Assembly (NCBI RefSeq): GCF_009299835.1
Contig: NZ_VKCZ01000021.1
Location: 1 to 64,000 of the forward strand
DNA length: 64,000 bases
Source of the DNA: Microlunatus speluncae
Lineage (GTDB): Bacteria; Actinomycetota; Actinomycetes; Propionibacteriales; Propionibacteriaceae
Reading direction: 5' to 3'
Under the pieces are notes generated by a model. It was not told the DNA's origin. It was given only the letters and a program-made list of their open reading frames with translations, and made no database searches. Numbering within the stretch: position 1 is the first letter of the stretch; each line of letters begins with the position of its first letter. Below, one piece after another: positions 1 through 8,633 of the stretch. A program made the translations under genes and the position numbers.

Positions 1-1230
1 GGCCGCACCACCGAGGGCGGCATCAAAACCCTGATCGCCCGCGCCGAAGCCGGCGACGTGATCATGTTCACCGCCCTCTGCGACCGAATCGCACAAATCC
101 TCGGCTCCAACGGCGACAAAGACCCCCTCGACATCCGCCGATCCAAAGCCATCGGCATCATCGCCAACCCACTCCGGGCGATCGTGCTCCTCGCCGAACA
201 CGAAGGCCACGACCTCACCGCCCCACCCGAACCCACCCCCGACACCATCGATCACGAAACCCGTGTCCGACCGGACCAGAAAGACACCGAGGATGAGGAC
301 ACCTGGGAGGAGGACGCGGGGACCGGCGGGGTCCAGGAAGCAGAACTGATCGAGGATCGCGGATCCAACCCGATGGCGCGGCCGGAAGCACCCACGAATG
401 GCGGGTCGGACCCGGTCGCTGGCGCTGAGGTGGTCGGGGATCCCGAACTGGACCTGACTGAAGACCCGGACATCGTGGACCCGGTGCCGGTCGACGGCCC
501 GGTGATCACCGAGACCGATCTCCACCCCGCCCAGATCGACCCCTACCGTCCCGTCGACTACCCCGCTGAACTACAGGCGATCCTGGACCGCCACCGGATC
601 AGCCCGCGCGACCTACTCCCCAAAACCATCGTCTACCTGCATGTCGACCGCGACACCCTCCTCAACGACTCCGGAGTGGTCCGGGTCGAAGACGTCGGAC
701 CGATCACCGCCAACCAGTTCAAACACTGGCTCCGCGGCAAACAGGTGACGATCACGCCGGTGATCGATCCGGCAAACACGCCCGCAGTGGACAGCTACCA
801 AACCACGGCGCGGATCAAGAACGCGTTGCGGATGATCACCCCCGCAGAAGCATTCCCCTACGGCACCAACACCACCCGCCGGGTCGATCACGACCACGCC
901 ATCCCCTACCGGCCACCACCACAAGGGCCACCAGGACAAACCTCGACCGACGCAGTGATCCGGCTCGGCCGACCCGGCCACCGCCTCAAAACCCACGGCG
1001 GCTGGCAAGTCCGCACACCCGAACCCGGCACCCAAATCTGGCGCACCCCCCACGGCTGGTACTTCCTCGTCAACCCCGCCGGCACCCACCCCCTCGGCCA
1101 CGGCGACTACGCCCGCACGATCTGGAACACCATGATCAACGACTTCACCGCCACCCGCTACCCCAACGACCCCGACGAAGACGAAGAACCCGACGACGGC
1201 GGGTTCGATCTCGAAGGGCGCACCGGCTGA
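1..1230 (+). CDS. DUF222 / HNH-type protein, 5' end outside window
   Basis: The reading frame is open from base 1, so the start lies outside the window; 409 codons are present. The first ~65 residues match the end of a DUF222 (13E12-repeat) domain, including DPLDIRRSKAIGIIANP. A long acidic, poorly conserved linker follows (about residues 75-175). The C-terminus is the HNH-like segment usual in this family: VDHDHAIPY near residue 297 and GHRLKTHGGW near residue 328. The Cys residues and the Asn/His positions of the canonical HNH zinc core (family pattern CxxxxC ... N ... CRRHH) are replaced here by A/T, A and GRPGH, so nuclease activity is doubtful. DUF222/HNH genes occur in many near-copies in actinobacterial genomes; their role is not established. 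The family call is firm, the function unknown. Confidence 0.85.
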   Translation, partial: GRTTEGGIKTLIARAEAGDVIMFTALCDRIAQILGSNGDKDPLDIRRSKAIGIIANPLRAIVLLAEHEGHDLTAPPEPTPDTIDHETRVRPDQKDTEDEDTWEEDAGTGGVQEAELIEDRGSNPMARPEAPTNGGSDPVAGAEVVGDPELDLTEDPDIVDPVPVDGPVITETDLHPAQIDPYRPVDYPAELQAILDRHRISPRDLLPKTIVYLHVDRDTLLNDSGVVRVEDVGPITANQFKHWLRGKQVTITPVIDPANTPAVDSYQTTARIKNALRMITPAEAFPYGTNTTRRVDHDHAIPYRPPPQGPPGQTSTDAVIRLGRPGHRLKTHGGWQVRTPEPGTQIWRTPHGWYFLVNPAGTHPLGHGDYARTIWNTMINDFTATRYPNDPDEDEEPDDGGFDLEGRTG

Positions 1231-1254
1231 CCCCGCTCCGAACGAGCGGCCGGA

Positions 1255-4074
1255 TCAGGACAAGATCACGATGCCGTTCAGGTGCCAGTGTTGGCCGGGC
1301 ACGGTGCTGAGCTCCAGGTCGGCGGTGCGGCCGGAGCCGCCGCCGTCGACCTCGATCGTCAACCACTCGAAGGATCCGCCGAGCAGGAAGCCACTCTTCG
1401 CCGCGACCTGGCCGTCGATCTTGACCGTGGTCGGGAACGAATCGTGCACGTCGCCGACCAACAGATACAGGGTGTGCGCCCCGGCGGGGATCGCGAAGCG
1501 CAGCGTCCGGGCCGTGGTGTCGTTGACGAAGTCGCGCAGCAGCGGGTCGGGGATGTTGCGATCCCGGGACTGCGGCACCGAACCCACCCAGCCGTAGGCG
1601 GCGCCGTCGGCCCACCGATCGGCCGGGGACAACCGCCGGTAGCCGGCGAGCACCGGCGAGTTGGCCGTGCCGGCGTCGATGGCGATCAGACACTGATCGC
1701 CGGACGGCGCGGTGATCACCGGCTGTTCGGCGATCAAGGCGGTCAGCTGACCGGCTCGCAGGGTGGGGCGCAGGGTCGCGACCTGCGGAGCGAGCGACGG
1801 AGTGACCGGAACGTCGAGCGTCCCGTCGCCCCGGCTGGGCAGGACGATGCCGGCGGTCCCGCTGGTCCAGCCGTCGCGCGGGGTCTGGCCCGCCACCAGC
1901 TCGGCCTCGCCGGGTGAGGCGTTGGCGACGGACAGCCGGACCAGGTTCTCCTGGCCGCCGACCAGCCGGATGGCCGAGGTCGCGGTCGGCGTCACCTGCA
2001 CCCAGGAGCGCCGCTCGTCCAGGATCCGCGACGTCACGAAGTAGTGACCGGCGATCGCGTCCCGCCACAGGGTCGCCTGCTCGAGGTGTCGGTCGAACCG
2101 CTCGGCGGTGTCGGCCCAGCGCTTCGCGTCGATCCGGCGGCGCAGCCCCTGCCACGTCTCGCGCATCGCGCGCACCTCGACGGCGCCGTCGAAGTGACTG
2201 TCGTAGACGTGCTGGATCACGGTCTTGCCCGACCGCAGCCGATGCCCGTACGGCACATGGTGCAGGAACAGCAGCAACTCGTCCGGGCAGTCCTCGACGC
2301 TCTCGTACCGGGTCGACACCGGCCGGTGATAGAACCCGGTGTAACCGTTGCCCGTCGCCACGGTCCGGTCGAAACCGGTGCCCTCGGCGTCGGCCTGATG
2401 CCAGCCGGTGTTGGTCTGCGGGCTCGGCGTGAAGTGATCACCCTTGATCAGGAAGCTGACGCCGAGCGGATTCGTGTAGTCCAGGTAGGTCTGCCAGGAG
2501 CCGAGCAGCAGCTGGTTGATCTTGGTCACCAGCCGGGAGTCGTTGCCGTACGTCTGCCGGGTCCATTCGTCGGCGATGTCGCGCGCCTTCAGCCCGGGGT
2601 TCCAGGCCAGCCGGCCGTGGCCGTGGGTGTTGGCCGCCGCGAGCTGGTGCCGGGTCCAGTCGGCGTCGTCGCCGAAGTTCATCACGCCGGCGACGCCGCC
2701 GAGTTCACGGCCGTACGTCTCGCCGGAGATGATCTTGGACACGGTGGTGCCGGCCCCGTCCGCGTGCGTGTCGAAGCCGTACACTTCCTGCCACATCGGC
2801 ACCAGGTAACAGAGATGGGTCGACTGACCGGTGTATTCCTGGGTGATCTGCAGTTCCATCATCGCGTTGGTGTTCGGCAGGGCACCGAACAGCGGATGGG
2901 CCGGCTCGCGGACCTGGAAGTCGATCGGGCCGTTCTTGATCTGCACCACGGCGTTGTCGGCGAACTTCCCGTCCAGCGGCTTGAACGTCTCGTACGCCTT
3001 GTTCGACCACTCCAGCGCATTGAAGTCGTGCACGAAGGCACGCCACATCACGATCCCGCCGTGCGGCTTGACCGCATCGGCGATCAGATTGGCCCCGTCC
3101 GCATGGGTGCGCCCGTACGAGATCGGGCCCGGCTGCCCCTCCGAGTCGGCCTTGACCAGGAACCCGCCGAGGTCGGGGATCACGTCGTAGATCTCGGTGA
3201 TCTTGTCCCGCCACCAGTCCTTGACCCCGGTGTCGAACGGATCCGCGGTGGCCAGGCCGCCCAAGATCATCGGACTGGCGAAGTTGAGCGAGAAGTAGGT
3301 CGAGATGCCCCAGGCCCGCAGCACGCCCGCCAGTGGAGCGATCTTGGCCAGCATCGCCGGCGAGATGAACTGGGCGTTGGCGTTGACATTGTTGATCACG
3401 GTGCCGTTGATGCCCACCGACGCCAGGGCCCGGGCATAGACCTCATAGCTCGGCCGGGTCTGTGGCAACTCGTCCCAGTGGAACACCGAGTTGCCGGCAT
3501 AGCCGCGCTCCACGCTGCGGTCGAGGTTGTCCCAGTGATTGGCCAGCCGGAGCGGATTCCGCGGCCGGTCGGTGACGTCGACCCGGTCGACCGCCTTGTG
3601 CGACTGCAGCAGCCGGAGCAGGTGGAACGCCCCGTAGAGAGCGCCCCGCTCGTCGGACCCGGTGATGATCATCGCCGCCGCCCCGCCGGCCTCGCCCCGG
3701 CGGATGGTGAAGCCCTCCGGCCCGGCCACGGCCTCGTCGACGCGGACCACCACGGCCCCGTCCCCGTCGACCTCGCCGCGCAGCGGCACCTCCTGCCCGA
3801 GCAGTCCGGACAACCCGTCGGTCAGCTCGGCCGCCGCCGAACCCAGCACCACGGCATCGCCCGGATCGACCACGTACCGGAACAGCTCGCGATACGTCGT
3901 CCGCAACGCGGCGTCGTCGACCTCGGGGTAGCGCAGCCACAGCCGGGACCCGTCCTCGTCGGGCGGCAAGCCGGTTTCAGCCCAGGCGGACTGGGCGCCG
4001 GACCAGCCGAGCCAGCTCCCGGCCACCGCCACTCCGGCACCGGCGACGAATCCTCGTCGGGTCACTTCGGTCAC
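1255..4074 (-). CDS. Tat-exported GH67 alpha-glucuronidase
   Basis: The protein has 939 residues and probably removes (4-O-methyl)glucuronic acid from xylo-oligosaccharides, as GH67 enzymes do. It opens with a twin-arginine signal (TRRGFVAGAGVAVAG), so export is expected. The GH67 core contains GGFLVKADSEGQPGP near residue 311, with the proposed general-acid Glu, then IDFQVREP and MMELQITQEYTG, carrying the Asp and Glu of the proposed base pair. It is about 200 residues longer than typical GH67 enzymes. The extra C-terminus (about 760-939) looks like a malectin- or carbohydrate-binding-type beta-sandwich (DAGTANSPVLAGYR ... GDVHDSFPTTVKIDG). The start is GTG with a GAGGGGG ribosome site. A LacI-like half-palindrome lies just upstream. 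No other xylanolytic gene is adjacent. Confidence 0.9.
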   Translation of the reverse strand: MTEVTRRGFVAGAGVAVAGSWLGWSGAQSAWAETGLPPDEDGSRLWLRYPEVDDAALRTTYRELFRYVVDPGDAVVLGSAAAELTDGLSGLLGQEVPLRGEVDGDGAVVVRVDEAVAGPEGFTIRRGEAGGAAAMIITGSDERGALYGAFHLLRLLQSHKAVDRVDVTDRPRNPLRLANHWDNLDRSVERGYAGNSVFHWDELPQTRPSYEVYARALASVGINGTVINNVNANAQFISPAMLAKIAPLAGVLRAWGISTYFSLNFASPMILGGLATADPFDTGVKDWWRDKITEIYDVIPDLGGFLVKADSEGQPGPISYGRTHADGANLIADAVKPHGGIVMWRAFVHDFNALEWSNKAYETFKPLDGKFADNAVVQIKNGPIDFQVREPAHPLFGALPNTNAMMELQITQEYTGQSTHLCYLVPMWQEVYGFDTHADGAGTTVSKIISGETYGRELGGVAGVMNFGDDADWTRHQLAAANTHGHGRLAWNPGLKARDIADEWTRQTYGNDSRLVTKINQLLLGSWQTYLDYTNPLGVSFLIKGDHFTPSPQTNTGWHQADAEGTGFDRTVATGNGYTGFYHRPVSTRYESVEDCPDELLLFLHHVPYGHRLRSGKTVIQHVYDSHFDGAVEVRAMRETWQGLRRRIDAKRWADTAERFDRHLEQATLWRDAIAGHYFVTSRILDERRSWVQVTPTATSAIRLVGGQENLVRLSVANASPGEAELVAGQTPRDGWTSGTAGIVLPSRGDGTLDVPVTPSLAPQVATLRPTLRAGQLTALIAEQPVITAPSGDQCLIAIDAGTANSPVLAGYRRLSPADRWADGAAYGWVGSVPQSRDRNIPDPLLRDFVNDTTARTLRFAIPAGAHTLYLLVGDVHDSFPTTVKIDGQVAAKSGFLLGGSFEWLTIEVDGGGSGRTADLELSTVPGQHWHLNGIVILS

Positions 4075-4095
4075 GGCGGTCCCCCTCGATCGCGC

Positions 4096-4111
4096 TACGA
4101 AATCGTTTACA
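4096..4111 (-). promoter_or_regulatory. candidate LacI-type operator upstream of alpha-glucuronidase
   Basis: The 16-mer TACGAAATCGTTTACA lies 22-37 bases upstream of the GTG start of the GH67 gene. It is an imperfect inverted repeat centred on a CG step and resembles LacI/GalR-family operators (GAAA-CG-TTTC type). No LacI-family regulator is encoded in the window, so the assignment rests on sequence resemblance and position only. Confidence 0.3.
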
Positions 4112-4138
4112 GGACCGTATGAGAGGCGTCGGCGGGGG

Positions 4139-5083
4139 TCAACCCCCTGACCGCCGGGACAGCATCCGCTGCCACAGCCGGACCCCGTCCTCGACGGTCA
4201 TCGTCGGGCCGTCCTCGAGCAGGACGGCCTCGAGATCGGCCAGCATCCAGCTGACGTTCAGCGGCCCGGCGCCGTACCAGGCGTTGAAGTCGACCTCGGC
4301 GCCGACCAGGCCGGACGTGTCGAACATCGGATGGCCGAGCAGCGGCCGGCCGCCGCGGTTGACCGAGCCGACCAGCGACAGGTTCACCTCGCCGCGATGC
4401 TCGCTGACCAACTCGTACGAGACCTCCCGATACCCCCACTCGTTGCCCCGGTCCTGCTGCGGCGGCGGCCGGCGCAGGCCGAGCTCGGTGAGCAACCCGC
4501 CGAACGCCCGCACGTTGCCGTAGGCACAGACCTGCTGGCCGCAGGCCGAGAGCACCGAGACGACCGCGCCGGCGTGCGGCGTGGCCTCGAGCCGGGCCGC
4601 GAGGGAGCCGATGTCCGCGCGCAACCGGCCGATCAACGCCGCTGCCTGCTCCTCGTGGCCGGTGACCGCGGCCAGTGTGCCGAGCTGGTCGGCCCAGGCC
4701 GCGTTGTCGTCGATCAGCTGCACCGGGGCGATCTGCTCCAGCTGCGGCAGCAGCTCGACATGACCGGGGAAGCTGGTCCCGATGATCAACTCCGGCGCCG
4801 CCTCGGCGACCAGCTCGATCCGGCCGGGCTCGACCAGCGGGACGCCCGTCTGTCCCAGGATCTGGTAGGCGGCATCGACCAGCAGGTCTCCGGTGTACGG
4901 GTTCCGGGCCGCATGCGTCGGTGTCACCCCGATCGACAGCAACTGCAGTGCGGTCGACTCGTCCAGCGCCCAGACGCCCCGATCGGTGACCTGGCGGCCG
5001 GCGGGCGGCACCGTCGGATCGCCCGGAGCGCAGCCGGAGAGCATGATCATGATCATCGCCAGCACCCCGGCGGCCGCTCTCAT
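4139..5083 (-). CDS. iron-siderophore ABC transporter substrate-binding lipoprotein
   Basis: The 314-residue protein begins with a lipoprotein signal (MRAAAGVLAMIMIMLSGCAPG, lipobox Cys at residue 18), so it should be anchored outside the membrane. The rest has the class III periplasmic-binding fold used for siderophores and cobalamin (AAPELIIGTSFPGHVELLPQ, VSVLSACGQQVCAYG, and a C-terminal LNVSWMLADLEAVLLEDG segment). Its ATG overlaps the stop of the upstream ABC gene (ATGA at 5080-5083), so it is the third, translationally coupled gene of an operon that starts at 8588 under an iron box. The ligand cannot be read from sequence; a ferric siderophore is inferred from fold, neighbours and the iron box. 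Confidence 0.85.
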   Translation of the reverse strand: MRAAAGVLAMIMIMLSGCAPGDPTVPPAGRQVTDRGVWALDESTALQLLSIGVTPTHAARNPYTGDLLVDAAYQILGQTGVPLVEPGRIELVAEAAPELIIGTSFPGHVELLPQLEQIAPVQLIDDNAAWADQLGTLAAVTGHEEQAAALIGRLRADIGSLAARLEATPHAGAVVSVLSACGQQVCAYGNVRAFGGLLTELGLRRPPPQQDRGNEWGYREVSYELVSEHRGEVNLSLVGSVNRGGRPLLGHPMFDTSGLVGAEVDFNAWYGAGPLNVSWMLADLEAVLLEDGPTMTVEDGVRLWQRMLSRRSGG

Positions 5084-6828
5084 GCCGCACCCCCTCTGAT
5101 CCGCCAGGTGCGGGACTCCTCGTACTGCCGGAACAGGCGCGCGTAGCTGCCGCCGGTCAGCGCGAGCTCCGCGGGGGTGCCCTGCTCCACGATCCTGCCG
5201 CCGTCCAGGCAGATCACCTGATCGGCGGCCTCCAGCGTCGCCGGTCGGTGCGCGATCACGATCACCGTCCGCTCCGGGTCCCGGCTCAGCTCGCCGATGG
5301 CGGCACCGATCGCCGCCTCGTTCTCCGGATCCAGCGCCGAGGCTGCCTCGTCGATCAGCACGATCGCGGCGGGCTTCAGGAACGCCCGGGCGATCGACAC
5401 CCGCTGCCGCTCACCGCCGGACAGCTGCGCCCCACCTTCGCCGACGCGCGTCGCCCAACCGTCCGGCAACCGGTCGATCACCTCGTCCAGCCGGGCCTGC
5501 CGGGCTGCCCGCTCGAGCTCGGCCGGACCGGCCTCGGGCCACGCCATCCGTACGTTGTCCTCGATGGTGGTGTCGAACAGGTACACGTCCTGGAAGACGA
5601 TCGCGATCCGGTCCAGCAGCGCCGTCGGATCAAGATCACGGACGTCGCGCCCGCCGACCCGGACCGAACCCGAGGAGGCGTCGAAGAACCGGGCGATCAG
5701 CCTGGTCACCGTGGTCTTGCCCGAGCCGGACGGCCCGACCAGGGCCGTGCTGCTGCCCGGCGCACAGCGGAAGCTGACGTCGGCCAGTGCCGCCACCTCG
5801 GTCCCCGGATAGCGGAAACCGACCCGGTCGAACTCGATCTCCGCCCGATCGCCCGGCGCCCGCGGTGCGTCCGCCCGCGGCAGGCTCGGCGTCGCGAGGA
5901 ACTCCTCCATCGTCTTGATCAGGTGATCGATCGCGCCGATGCCGGAGACGTGGCCGCTCAGCGATCCCATCGGCTCCAGGAACCGGATCGCCAGCACCAG
6001 CGCCGCGACCGCGATCGGGAGGTCGATGGTGCCATCCACCAGGAACACCGCGACCAGCACCAGGATCAGCAGCAGACCGGCGGTGATCACCGCGGTGTAG
6101 CCGAGGTCCGGCCCGAGCAGCCGGTTCAATCCGCGGGCATAGCGGACCCGATGATCATCGAGATCGTGCCGCATCCGCTGCGTCCCGGTCGGCCCCTGCC
6201 CGGCAGCCCGGAGCACCGGCTGGGCCTGCCCGAACTCGATCGCGCGGCTGGTGATCTCGGTGCCCGCCTGCTCGATGTCGGCGACCACGACCTCGGTCAC
6301 CCGGCGCGCCCGGCGCAGGACGAGCAGCGCGACCGGCAGGGTGACCGCCAGCACCAGCCCGAGCCGCCAGTCCATGATCAACAGCAGCACGGTCACGGTG
6401 ATCGCCACACTCAGGCAGAGCACCGCCGGCCCGCCGACGACGACGGTGACCCGGGCCGCCCCGCCGGCGACGCTCGTTGCCGTACGGGCGAAGCGGCCCT
6501 TGTTCGCCGCGGTGAACCAGCCGAACGGCAGCGTGGTCAAGTGCCCCATCAGCGCGTGTCTGAGCTGGCTCGCGCTCTCGCCGCTGGCCACGAATCCGAC
6601 GGTGGTGGCCCGGTCGCAGAGCCAACAGAAGATGATCACTCCGACCGCGCCGACGGCCAGCCAGGGCACGGCGGCGGCCAGGTCCGGCTCCGGGCGCAGC
6701 ACCGCGCCGAGGATCGGCACCAGCAGGGCCAGCAGCAGCCCCTGACCGAGGCCGAGCAGCGCGTGCAGCACGGCCATGGTGATCATCGGACGAGGGTCGG
6801 TCAACATCCGACGGAGCCGGCGGATCAT
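5080..6828 (-). CDS. ABC half-transporter, permease-ATPase (siderophore uptake, IrtB/YbtQ-like)
   Basis: This 582-residue protein is a type I exporter-fold half-transporter: six membrane segments in about 300 residues, then an ATPase domain with Walker A GPSGSGKTT (about 363-371), signature LSGGERQRVS (about 468) and Walker B IVLIDEAAS. The ATG at 6828 is preferred because it overlaps the stop of the upstream gene (ATGA, 6825-6828). An in-frame start at 6858 would overlap that gene by 34 bases. The 3' end overlaps the lipoprotein gene in the same way. Paired exporter-fold proteins import ferric siderophores in IrtAB and YbtPQ. The iron box and binding protein make the same role likely here. 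Confidence 0.85.
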   Translation of the reverse strand: MIRRLRRMLTDPRPMITMAVLHALLGLGQGLLLALLVPILGAVLRPEPDLAAAVPWLAVGAVGVIIFCWLCDRATTVGFVASGESASQLRHALMGHLTTLPFGWFTAANKGRFARTATSVAGGAARVTVVVGGPAVLCLSVAITVTVLLLIMDWRLGLVLAVTLPVALLVLRRARRVTEVVVADIEQAGTEITSRAIEFGQAQPVLRAAGQGPTGTQRMRHDLDDHRVRYARGLNRLLGPDLGYTAVITAGLLLILVLVAVFLVDGTIDLPIAVAALVLAIRFLEPMGSLSGHVSGIGAIDHLIKTMEEFLATPSLPRADAPRAPGDRAEIEFDRVGFRYPGTEVAALADVSFRCAPGSSTALVGPSGSGKTTVTRLIARFFDASSGSVRVGGRDVRDLDPTALLDRIAIVFQDVYLFDTTIEDNVRMAWPEAGPAELERAARQARLDEVIDRLPDGWATRVGEGGAQLSGGERQRVSIARAFLKPAAIVLIDEAASALDPENEAAIGAAIGELSRDPERTVIVIAHRPATLEAADQVICLDGGRIVEQGTPAELALTGGSYARLFRQYEESRTWRIRGGAA

Positions 6829-8588
6829 GCCACGGCCTCGATCGCCTGCGCGGCCCACAGCCGGGCGTAACGGCCGTCGCGGTCCAACAGTTCGCGGTGT
6901 CGGCCTCGCTCGACGATCCGGCCGGCGTCCAGCACCAGGATCTGATCGGCCTCGGTGATCGTCTGCAGCCGATGGGCGATCACCAGCACCGTCTTGCCGG
7001 CCACCAGGGCTGACAGGGCGGTCTGCACTGCCGCCTCATGATCGGGATCCAGCGCAGCGGTGGCCTCATCCAAGATCACGATCGGCGCGTCGGCGATGAT
7101 CGCCCGGGCGATCGTCAATCGTTGCCGCTCGCCGCCGGAGAGGCCGCTCACGGTCTGGTCGAGCACCGTGTCGTAGCCGTCCGGCAGGGCCATGATCACG
7201 TCGTGCAGCTGGGCCGCCCGGGCGGCCGCTTCGATCTCGGCCAGGTCGGCGCCCGGCCGGGCGATCCGGATGTTCTCGGCGATCGTGTCGCGGACCGTCA
7301 CGACGTCCTGGAAGACGAGCGAGACGCTGCTCAGCAGCTCGGTGGAGGCGAGCTGCCGGAGATCGACGCCGCCGATCCGGATCGCGCCACCGGTGACGTC
7401 GTAGAACCGTGGCACCAGCGTGGCCAGGGTCGTCTTGCCGGCCCCGGACGGCCCGACCAGCGCGGTCAGCGTGCCCGGTCTCAGGGTCGCCGTCACGCCG
7501 CGCAGCACCGGAGTCGTGCCGTCGTAGCTGAACTCGACCTCGTCCAGCTCGACGCCGAAGCCCTCCGGTCGCCGCGGCTGCTCCGGCTCGGGCAACGCCG
7601 GCAGGGACAGCAGGCCGTCCAGGTGCGCACCGGCGAGCCGAGCGGTGCGCACGGCGATCGAGCCGTGGATCATCGGGATCAACGAGGTCGGCAGCCCCAC
7701 CCCGACCACCAGGAACGGCAGCAGCTCGATCGGCGTCAACCGACCGATGGCGATCATGATCATTCCGCCGGTCGTCACCACGGCCAGCACGGTGAGCTCC
7801 GAGCTCAGGATCCGACTCAGCGCCGAGCTGTAGCGGACCTCGCGGACCCAGACCCGGAACGCCGCCGCATGCTCGTCGGTCGCGGCGCGAAATCGTTCCA
7901 GCAGCCGGCCACCGCCGCCGTAGGTCCGGGCGACCGTGAAGCCGTCGGCATACTCCACCGCGGCCACGCTGATCCTCCGCTCGGCCGCGATCAGCCGCGC
8001 GGTGTGCTCCGGCATCGACCGCATCGAGAACCGATAGACCAGCAGCGCGAGCGCCGGCACCGCGGCCGTGATCGCCGCCATCGGCAGGTCGACGAAGCTC
8101 AGATAGCCGATCCCGACCAGCAGCCCGGCCAGCGCGCCGGTGAACCCGCCGATCGCGTGGGCGAACAGGTCGTGCATGTCCTCCAGGTCGCCGGTCATCG
8201 CCTTCTTCAACTCGCCCGACCCGGCCCGCCGGAACCAGCCGAGCGGCACCACGCCGAGGCGCTCCACCAGCCGGACCCGCAGCCGGTGCAGGATCTTCGC
8301 GTCGGCATGGTGACCGACGTGGCTGTCCAGGGCGACGAACACCAGCCGCGCCAGGGCCCCCGCGGCGCCGATCCCGACCCAGGCCCAGATCACCGCTCGG
8401 TCCGCGCTCGCCGCACCGAGGAACTGCCGCGCGATCTCCGTGATCGCGACATAGGGCGCCAGGCCGACCGCGGCGCCGATCGCGCCGAGACACGCACAAG
8501 CGATCACGTGGCCGTGCACCGGCCGGAGCATCCGCACCGCGTCGCGCCACGGGATCAACGGCGGGTGGTGACTGATCAAGGGACTCAC
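6825..8588 (-). CDS. ABC half-transporter, permease-ATPase (siderophore uptake, IrtA/YbtP-like)
   Basis: This is the first gene of the iron operon and encodes 587 residues. The membrane domain is followed by an ATPase with Walker A GPSGAGKTT (near residue 376), signature LSGGERQRLT (near 482), Walker B IVILDEATA and the H-loop VIAHR. It lacks the N-terminal siderophore-interaction domain of mycobacterial IrtA, so in layout it resembles YbtP more closely. It should form a heterodimer with the product of the next gene, to which it is translationally coupled. A DtxR/IdeR-type box begins 6 bases upstream of the start, so transcription should rise in iron starvation. Confidence 0.85.
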   Translation of the reverse strand: MSPLISHHPPLIPWRDAVRMLRPVHGHVIACACLGAIGAAVGLAPYVAITEIARQFLGAASADRAVIWAWVGIGAAGALARLVFVALDSHVGHHADAKILHRLRVRLVERLGVVPLGWFRRAGSGELKKAMTGDLEDMHDLFAHAIGGFTGALAGLLVGIGYLSFVDLPMAAITAAVPALALLVYRFSMRSMPEHTARLIAAERRISVAAVEYADGFTVARTYGGGGRLLERFRAATDEHAAAFRVWVREVRYSSALSRILSSELTVLAVVTTGGMIMIAIGRLTPIELLPFLVVGVGLPTSLIPMIHGSIAVRTARLAGAHLDGLLSLPALPEPEQPRRPEGFGVELDEVEFSYDGTTPVLRGVTATLRPGTLTALVGPSGAGKTTLATLVPRFYDVTGGAIRIGGVDLRQLASTELLSSVSLVFQDVVTVRDTIAENIRIARPGADLAEIEAAARAAQLHDVIMALPDGYDTVLDQTVSGLSGGERQRLTIARAIIADAPIVILDEATAALDPDHEAAVQTALSALVAGKTVLVIAHRLQTITEADQILVLDAGRIVERGRHRELLDRDGRYARLWAAQAIEAVA

Positions 8589-8593
8589 TCCTC

Positions 8594-8612
8594 AAGATAG
8601 GCTTGCCTAAGC
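8594..8612 (-). promoter_or_regulatory. IdeR/DtxR iron box
   Basis: The sequence AAGATAGGCTTGCCTAAGC (read on the plus strand) is a close match to the DtxR/IdeR consensus TTAGGTTAGSCTAACCTAA when read on the minus strand, with the central inverted repeat AGGC..GCCT intact. It sits immediately upstream of the ABC operon that runs left and 22 bases before the most likely start of the MerR gene that runs right, so one regulator site could serve both promoters. Confidence 0.75.
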
Positions 8613-8633
8613 TTGTTTCTTGAAGTCCGCGTG

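Noticed and set aside
2044-4122. 692-codon open frame on the plus strand, opposite the alpha-glucuronidase gene
   Set aside because: It is antisense to a gene with clear GH67 motifs, has no family resemblance and is rich in Arg/Pro/Gly, as expected for shadow frames in high-GC DNA.
5248-8600. Long plus-strand open frames (520-540 codons) opposite the ABC half-transporters
   Set aside because: They are antisense to intact ABC genes and have the biased His/Arg/Gln/Asp composition of shadow frames.
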